NCBI GenBank assembly: GCA_048213135.1
Contig: PS015094.1
Span: 41,104 to 89,537 of the forward strand
Length of the DNA stretch: 48,434 nucleotides
Source of the DNA: Reclinomonas americana ATCC 50394
Taxonomy: Eukaryota > Jakobida > Jakobea > Jakobida
Direction of reading: 5' to 3'
The notes under the pieces are model-generated. The model worked only from the letters and a program-made list of their open reading frames with translations. It was not told where the DNA came from and ran no database searches. Below, piece after piece: positions 43,001 to 48,434 of the stretch. The translations under genes and the position numbers were made by a program. Each line of letters opens with the position of its first letter. Within the stretch, counting starts at the first letter, position 1.

Positions 43001-45122
43001 CCGTTCCAACCCCGTCATTTGGTTGCGTTACGATACCTTTCCATCTTTGTAGTGCATTGTCTCACCTGCCTCTCCATATCAAGGCCTGTACAATCCACTG
43101 TCGTCAGCTGATTCGCCGGCCATCACACCAGTGCGCCCGCCGACCGCCACACGCTCTGTCAACGATGTGTTGCTGGCCACACCCCGTGTTGGCTTGGCGC
43201 ATCGCACGCCGACAGCAGCGGCAATTGGACAGCGCACTCCGCGGCCGACAGTCGACTCTGTTCTCTCACAGTGGTCACACCGACCGGCAGTTTGTTCATC
43301 ATTCCCGACGCGTGCCTTCGCTCTCTTCGAGTCATCTCACTCCCGCTCGTTGCAGCCGACTGCCGTCTCGGCGTCACGCACTGGCTTTCTGTCGCGGTGG
43401 ATGCGACCACGAGCAGGTGGTGAGGCGTCGTCGTCGTCACCGGTGGTTCCACAATTTTCGGCCGAGGAGTTGGATGCCATCATGCCCGACGACTATTCTT
43501 CTCCGTCGCCACCGCCGCCGCCGCCACCACCACCACCGCCACCAGTTATGGCTGCTGGTCGAGGCGGTGACGGTTCTGTGCGACTATTGGGAGCGCTGTC
43601 ACGTGCGAGCGAGCAGCAGGAGAAGGAAGTGGTGACAGAGTCGGAAGTGACGGTGGATGACGATGTGGTGGATGCACAAGCGCAAGAGTGTGGTGGCGAC
43701 GGTGTTGGCGGCTTGCTGACCGCCAGATGTCATGCTTGTGCATGCGAGACAGCGATCGCACGGGAGGTGCGGAGTGGTGATGACGTGGTCATGCGTGACC
43801 GTGTGGAACAAGACACGGGGGAGGAGGAGGAAGAGGAGGAGGGAAAGGATGAGGTTGACAAGACATTGCCTGGGAGCAAGGAGAAGGAAGGAGTATCTCC
43901 ATTGCAAGTGGTGACGCGCTCCATGGCACGTCGTTTGGAGGAGACCGAGGACACGCCGGCGCAGTTTGTGGAGCGGCTGTTGCAGGTGTTGCTGTCTCAT
44001 TACATTGCATGATCTTTGCACTGCGCTCATTCTTCTGCAGACATGGGAGAATCCAGTGTTTGCCGTGCCGCCACCGGCGATTGCGTCGCTGCTTGGCAGT
44101 GATGGATGGCCACAGTTTCGTCATTTCTGAGCTCACACTCGCCAATCACTTTTCTCAATGCTTCCCACTCGCAGACAAGTGAATCGACCGGGCTTTGACG
44201 AAGTGTTGCTGACGAGCATGTCGATCCAGCGTAACATGCTGCAGCGCATGACGGTTCTGTCGCAAGTCGACCGCAAATTCATCCTGGCCGAGGCCGACGG
44301 CGTGCTGTATGTTATTGATCAGCACGCGGCGGATGAGCGGTTCGCAGATTGATTTGCTTGCCTTAGCGATTCATCTATTTTTCTCACTCTCCTTCCCCTC
44401 CACCAGGATCCGGGTGGAGAAACTGCAAGTTGAGTACTTTGGCAAGGTCGGTGGCGGCAGTTCTCGACGGCGATTCAGCGACAGGCGCATCACCACGCAA
44501 GCCGTGTTGCCGCCCGAATCGTTGCGTGCTTTGTTGACGCCATGCAATCGTCCTCTCACTCTCACTCTCTCGTTCAGAGTCACTGTCGAGAGCCACATCG
44601 GTCGCCTGCTGCAGCTGTACGAGAAACAGTGCACGAGCTGGGGCTGGCTATTCTCCGTCTCGTTGCGTCGTCACACGCACGCACACTTTCCCCGTCCCGT
44701 CCCTCTCCATTCATACTTTCTCGCACAGCGCCGACGGCACCGCTGTCACCCTTCGACAGGTGCCTCTTGTGTGCGGTGAGCGACTGGGCTGTCGCGAGCT
44801 GGTCGAGTACGCCGAGCAGCTGCAGGAGGCGGGCACGCCGCTCAAATTCTACGCGCCACTCGCCTACCAACGCATCATCAACTACAAGGCGTGCCGCGGG
44901 GCGATCATGTTTGGCGACTCGCTGTCGCTGGAGACGTGCCAGCAGATGATTCGTCAGCTGGCCGACTGCCGTCTGCCGTTTCAGTGTGCGCACGGGCGGC
45001 CGTCGATTGTGCCGCTGATCAAGGTCGACTCGCTGCGGCAGGTCACGCGGCAGCCGGCGTATGAGGAGAGGAGGCCGAGGAGTCTGGTGAGGGCGTTGAG
45101 GGGGATGGAGGGGCGCGGGTAG
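40003..45122 (+). CDS. MLH3: DNA mismatch repair protein MLH3 (MutL homolog)
   Basis: MutL-gamma subunit; with MLH1 it nicks DNA in mismatch repair and meiotic crossover resolution. Thirteen exons: 40003-40099, 40161-40295, 40356-40873, 40941-40952, 41009-41247, 42675-42929, 42990-43021, 43084-43985, 44041-44114, 44175-44339, 44407-44520, 44580 to ~44666, 44729-45122; 1007 aa. GHKL ATPase motifs: [43 protein letters not shown]. The transducer domain has VVVDVNGR and [11 protein letters not shown], followed by a ~330-residue disordered linker with polyPro and acidic runs. The endonuclease motif DQHAADE+RIRVE fits DQHA(X)2E(X)4E and is split by an intron. [10 protein letters not shown] and CAHGRPS complete the site, the pattern of MLH3 rather than PMS2. 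Exon 4 is a 12-nt microexon. The last two junctions near 44580 and 44666 are least certain. Introns 7 and 11 start GTTGCG. The gap lies within intron 5. Confidence 0.93.
41355..42608 (+). repeat. 15-bp minisatellite GTGTCGCTGCTCCTG in MLH3 intron 5 with N gap
   Basis: Perfect or near-perfect 15-base units (GTGTCGCTGCTCCTG, later GTGTCGCTGCTCCTT) flank N 41440-42221. Because 15 is a multiple of 3 the array is open in several frames, creating long false ORFs. Two sequence classes (CCTG then CCTT) occur in order, with the switch near 42370-42430. Confidence 0.95.
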
Positions 45123-46225
45123 GGGAAGGGGCAAAGGGGGAAGGGGCAAAGGGGGAAGGGGCAAAGGTGAGAGAATAGGAAGGGGAGAAAAAGAGTGAAC
45201 TCAATTGATTGGGGACAGTGATGGGTGCGAAGAAACTGGGTAAATGAACAACTGCAGTGTTTCACGTCAAGAGCGTCGCTCACAAGGATCGGAAACGTGG
45301 AAAGAGAATCAGCCCTGTTCTTGCGGCAAGCAACAAGAGCACAGCGTCTTACCGCAATCGCAGAAAGAGAGAGGGAGAGGAAAAGGTTCGAGTGGTGCTC
45401 TCGAAACATTGCGATGACCGTGCTGTAGGCGATCCGCAACAAGGATAAAGCACAGTGGGAACTGACGCGATACACACGGGAAACACGAAACAGCATCATG
45501 CAGAAGAAGAGTTCTAATTGCAGAGAAACTGGTAGCAAGGATGACAGTGAGAGAGATAGAGAGAGTGTGTGTGTGTGTGGTGTGTGTGAGAGAGAAGAAA
45601 AAGATGTATTAAGGAAGCGAAATGGATGACAACTGAGAAACATAAGAGATATGACGCGACGCAAAAGGAAACGACTGAAGAAAGCAGTGCCAATATAAGG
45701 AGCACACGCAGAAGAGAGACAGCAGCACCGTGGTTGTGCTGCCAAGAAAGGACAGAGGGCAATGAAACGTTCAAAGTGAAAACGGAACGATGCGTGCAGC
45801 AGTTAGATGCTCTCGCAACAGAGCAGAAAGCGCGCCACGAGCGGAACGACGCGCAAAGAAGAAGAGCGACGGTTACGCAAAAGCGAGAAGGACATCATAT
45901 TACCACAAGCGGTGTTGCTGCGGGTGCACAGCAGGAGAACGTTAACTGAGCTCGTGCCACAGCGGCAGTATCCACAACCTGTACACAATCCCTCTGCCCA
46001 CCCCACCTCCTCGTCCACCACCATCCACTTCGGTTCGCGCAAAGACACAGAATTCACTTGAGTCTCGCAAAAGCCGATCGACCACTGCTCCTCTCCAACC
46101 AACCCCACAGTCACCGCCACACCTACACACCCACCATTGTATAATGGTACTCTCCGATCACGGAGGGGCGAGTGTGCAGATGCGATGGGACCGCGGGGGT
46201 GGACGAGACGAGCGATGCAGACGAC
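45123..46225. other. Tail-to-tail intergenic region between MLH3 and QCR7 genes
   Basis: Starts with a 15-base repeat (ggggaaggggcaaag x3) at 45121-45166, then GA-rich sequence and a short TG tract near 45566. On the minus strand, about 46120-45955 has a balanced-composition open frame (VGEEQWSIGFCETQ, then CTGCGYCRCG) that could be a lone exon. I found no partner exons and give it low weight. Confidence 0.35.
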
Positions 46226-46985
46226 TCAAACGAAATCAGTGCGCTCCTGCTTCTCCTTGATGACCTTCTCAAGGGTGTCCTTCAGGTATGTCTGCGCGGA
46301 GACCACCGGATGTGTGAGCAGCGTGCTGGACGGCCGACACCCTTTCTTCCTCGCGCGCGTATCTCACCTTGTTCGACTCGTTGAGATCCCACAGCTCCTT
46401 CGGCAGATAGTCGTTGTGGCAGCTGGCGTCAATGGCGCGCTTGAAGCGCCACTTGCGCTCCGCCTGCACCTCCTTGGGCAGCCTGTGTGTGTCGCGAGGG
46501 GAGGGGTAAGGAAATAAGCGATATGGAAGTGCGAGACAGGGTGGATGGGGCGGACCTTGAGAGCGCCTCGTTGACCTCCGGTGACTCGATGAGAATGTCC
46601 TCCTTCTTCAGGCCTGTGAAGAGAGGGAAAGGGATGAGAAGGGGAAGGCACAAATGAAGCAAAAGAGCACAGGAGAAAGATAGAGAGAGAGAGGAGAGAG
46701 AAGTGAAAGAGGAAGACACACACACGAGAGAAAGATAGAGACTGAAAGGATAAGCAAGTGGAGGCAGAGTCGCAGATTAGCATGAACGAGAAGCAATGTG
46801 CCAAAAATGCAGAGGGAGGACAGGCGGAAGAGAAAGCGTGAGAAAGGCAGGCAAGCAGCATGCCTGCAGAAGGCCGGGAGGAGAACGAGGTGGTCATAGA
46901 GGAGAGAGAGAGAGAAGTGAAAGTGGACGACACAGACACACGCACAGAGAAAGGGAGAGAGAGAGAGAGAGACAGACGGAGAGAG

Positions 46986-47079
<94 letters not shown>

Positions 47080-47153
47080 NNNNNNNNNNNNNNNNNNNNN
47101 NNNNNNNNNNNNNNNNNNNNNNNNNNNNNNNNNNNNNNNNNNNNNNNNNNNNN

Positions 47154-47234
<81 letters not shown>

Positions 47235-48054
47235 AGCAACTGTGATATACGGGGAATATGAGCACAAAGAAAAGAGGAAGACAGAGCACGAGAAAGCACA
47301 GAGCTCGATTGGAGAGGACACAGCGCGAATGAGACAGCAAAAAAGGGCAAGAGAGCGGAGGATTAGAAGAAGAGCGCGTGAATGAAGCGCACGAGTCGTG
47401 GTTGAGAGAGCACAGAAGAGGAACGCGAAACAGCAATGATGAAACTCAGAGAGAGGGGGAGATCCGAGCAAGAAGAACCAAACAGAGCGCATGAGAGACA
47501 AGGAAACAACCAAGCGCAAGAGAGAACGCAAGAAAAGAAGAGGATAACGCAACAAGAGCGAACACTCAGAATGGGAGAGAGAGAGAGAGATCCGAGCAAG
47601 AAGAACCAAACAGAGAGCATGAGAGATAAGGAAACAACCAAGCGCAAGAGAGAACGCAAGAAAAGAAGAGGATAACGCAACAAGAACGAACACTCAAAAC
47701 GAGAGAGAGGAGAGTGAGCGTGGATCAGAGCACACAGACAGCATGAGACACAGCAGAGAACGCGAGAGGGACCTCCCTTCTTCCCTGTCCCCTTCCTCCC
47801 TTTTCCTTTTCCCTTCTCGCACCATACTTGTGGTATCCCGCAGCGCCCTGGTAGTAGCGCGCCACACGGTACGCAATGCGATCCAAAAAGTCCAAATCCT
47901 CCCACTCCTTGGCCGGCTGCTGCTGCTCCGCCGACGAAGCAAACGTCCGCACCGACATCGAGGCCGACGAGGTGGCGGCCAGTGGTGCCCACTTGGAGAC
48001 CACGAGAGTGGCGGGGGTCATCCCGATGCGCTGAGACAGGCGTGCGAGGAACAT
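46226..48054 (-). CDS. Cytochrome bc1 complex subunit 7 (QCR7/UQCRB)
   Basis: Small matrix-side subunit of respiratory complex III, needed for assembly around cytochrome b. Exons (minus): 48054-47823, 46613-46556, 46482-46368, 46291-46226; 471 nt, 156 aa. Residues 1-50 form a presequence-like stretch (MFLARLSQRIGM, Ser/Ala-rich, few acids), longer than in yeast or human, where this subunit lacks a cleaved presequence. The family body follows: RYYQGAAGYHKYGLKKEDIL, VNEALSRLP, ERKWRFKRAIDASCHNDYLP and KELWDLNESN, ending TYLKDTLEKVIKEKQERTDF. This parallels human WYYNAAGFNKLGL / RALDLNLKHQILPKEQW / LKEVIRERKERE. The start is the ATG at 48054; an acceptor just upstream (ctacccgcag at ~48067) suggests a 5' UTR intron. 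Intron 1 (1.2 kb) is mostly (GA)n with a gap and a duplicated block. Confidence 0.92.
46960..47231. repeat. (GA)n microsatellite with 74-base N gap in QCR7 intron 1
   Basis: (GA)n on both sides of N 47080-47153. In the host gene's sense strand it is (CT)n. Confidence 0.93.
47455..47705. repeat. Two-copy ~125-bp near-identical direct repeat in QCR7 intron 1
   Basis: gatccgagcaagaagaacc begins near 47461 and again near 47589. Both copies continue through ggaaacaaccaagcgcaaga and gaagaggataacgcaacaag to gaacactca with only a few differences, so the duplication is recent. Confidence 0.9.
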
Positions 48055-48109
48055 GATCGGCGTGTGGCCTGCGGGTAGGTGGAGAGGGAGGGGGAGGGTG
48101 AGGGAAGGG

Positions 48110-48310
48110 GGGAAGGGAAGGGGAGGGGAAGAGAAAGAGAGGGAAAGAGCATGAGTGCTGGGGAACCCAGTCTTGGCAGCTACAAGCGCCAGGGAGACGT
48201 GCACGAAGGTGGAGGCAGGGGGAAGTGTGAGGGTGGGGGAATGAAGGGGAAGGGAAAGAGAGGGAAGGAGCATGAGTGCTGGGGAACTAAGTTTTGTAGC
48301 AACAAGAATG
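48110..48310. repeat. Two-copy ~125-bp repeat upstream of QCR7
   Basis: gagagggaaagagcatgagtg-type sequence with gtgctggggaac occurs near 48140 and again near 48260, each preceded by gggaaggggaggg-like sequence and followed by (c/t)agt(c/t)ttg.(c/t)agc. The window ends in TG and GA tracts (48360-48434). No gene is supported here. Confidence 0.7.
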
Positions 48311-48395
48311 GGCAGACAGTGACATATGCAAGTCTGTTGGACGGTCAGCGCAGTGCGTGTGTGTGTGCGTGTGTGCGTGTGTGTGTGTGAGACAA

Positions 48396-48431
<36 letters not shown>

Positions 48432-48434
48432 GAG

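Noticed and set aside
42952-43052. Alternative MLH3 intron joining 42951 to 43053
   Set aside because: In phase, but it needs weaker sites. The chain 42929/42990-43021/43084 uses a GTTGCG donor and CAG or AAG acceptors and reads smoothly ([17 protein letters not shown]).

Overview
This 48.4-kb window is nuclear DNA of a eukaryote, most likely a unicellular one. The genes are compact and carry many short spliceosomal introns (mostly about 55-100 nt, ending in CAG, many with 5' tcgcag or cacag). There are no operons or Shine-Dalgarno starts. The products are typically eukaryotic: a mitochondrial-type carnitine acyltransferase, the bc1-complex subunit QCR7/UQCRB, MLH3, a TIS11-like CCCH zinc finger and WD40 proteins. 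The DNA is full of (GA)n/(CT)n, (TG)n and longer tandem repeats, and nine N gaps sit in or beside them. I cannot name the species. Gene models below were built by hand, joining exons so that reading phase, splice sites and family or paralog alignment agree. In eleven of the twelve multi-exon models whose coding exons are all visible, the joined length is a whole number of codons and ends in a stop.

Layout: 118-3097 GNAT acetyltransferase (-, one middle stretch lost in a gap); 4004-6870 carnitine acyltransferase (+); 6890-8410 minisatellite; 8708-9433 gap plus the tail of a possible + gene; 10059-12573 CCCH zinc finger (-, 3' end in a gap); 14250-14482 weak coding candidate (-); 14792-16979 four-TM protein A (+); 17724-19464 four-TM protein B (-), a tail-to-tail paralog of A; 20683-23696 polyproline/WD40/coiled-coil protein (-); 24210-24560 decayed repeats; 24850-28174 two-TM protein C (-) and 28237-31518 two-TM protein D (+), head-to-head paralogs 62 bp apart; 31846-33090 unknown acidic protein (-); 33158-36117 WD40 protein (+), 67 bp from the previous start; 36550-37446 RGG-rich unknown (-); 38239-38553 NDUFAF3-like tail (-); 40003-45122 MLH3 (+, 13 exons); 46226-48054 QCR7/UQCRB (-).

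The genes do not form one pathway. Carnitine acyltransferase, QCR7 and the NDUFAF3-like protein point to a respiring mitochondrion, and MLH3 to mismatch repair or meiosis. The centre (14.8-31.5 kb) is a local cluster of two unrelated membrane-protein families, each present as an inverted pair, with a WD40 scaffold-like protein between them.

The most notable genome-wide feature is a recurrent, non-standard 5' splice site, GTTGCG, used by at least 17 of about 63 supported introns. The two inverted membrane-protein pairs are the best candidates for undescribed biology.
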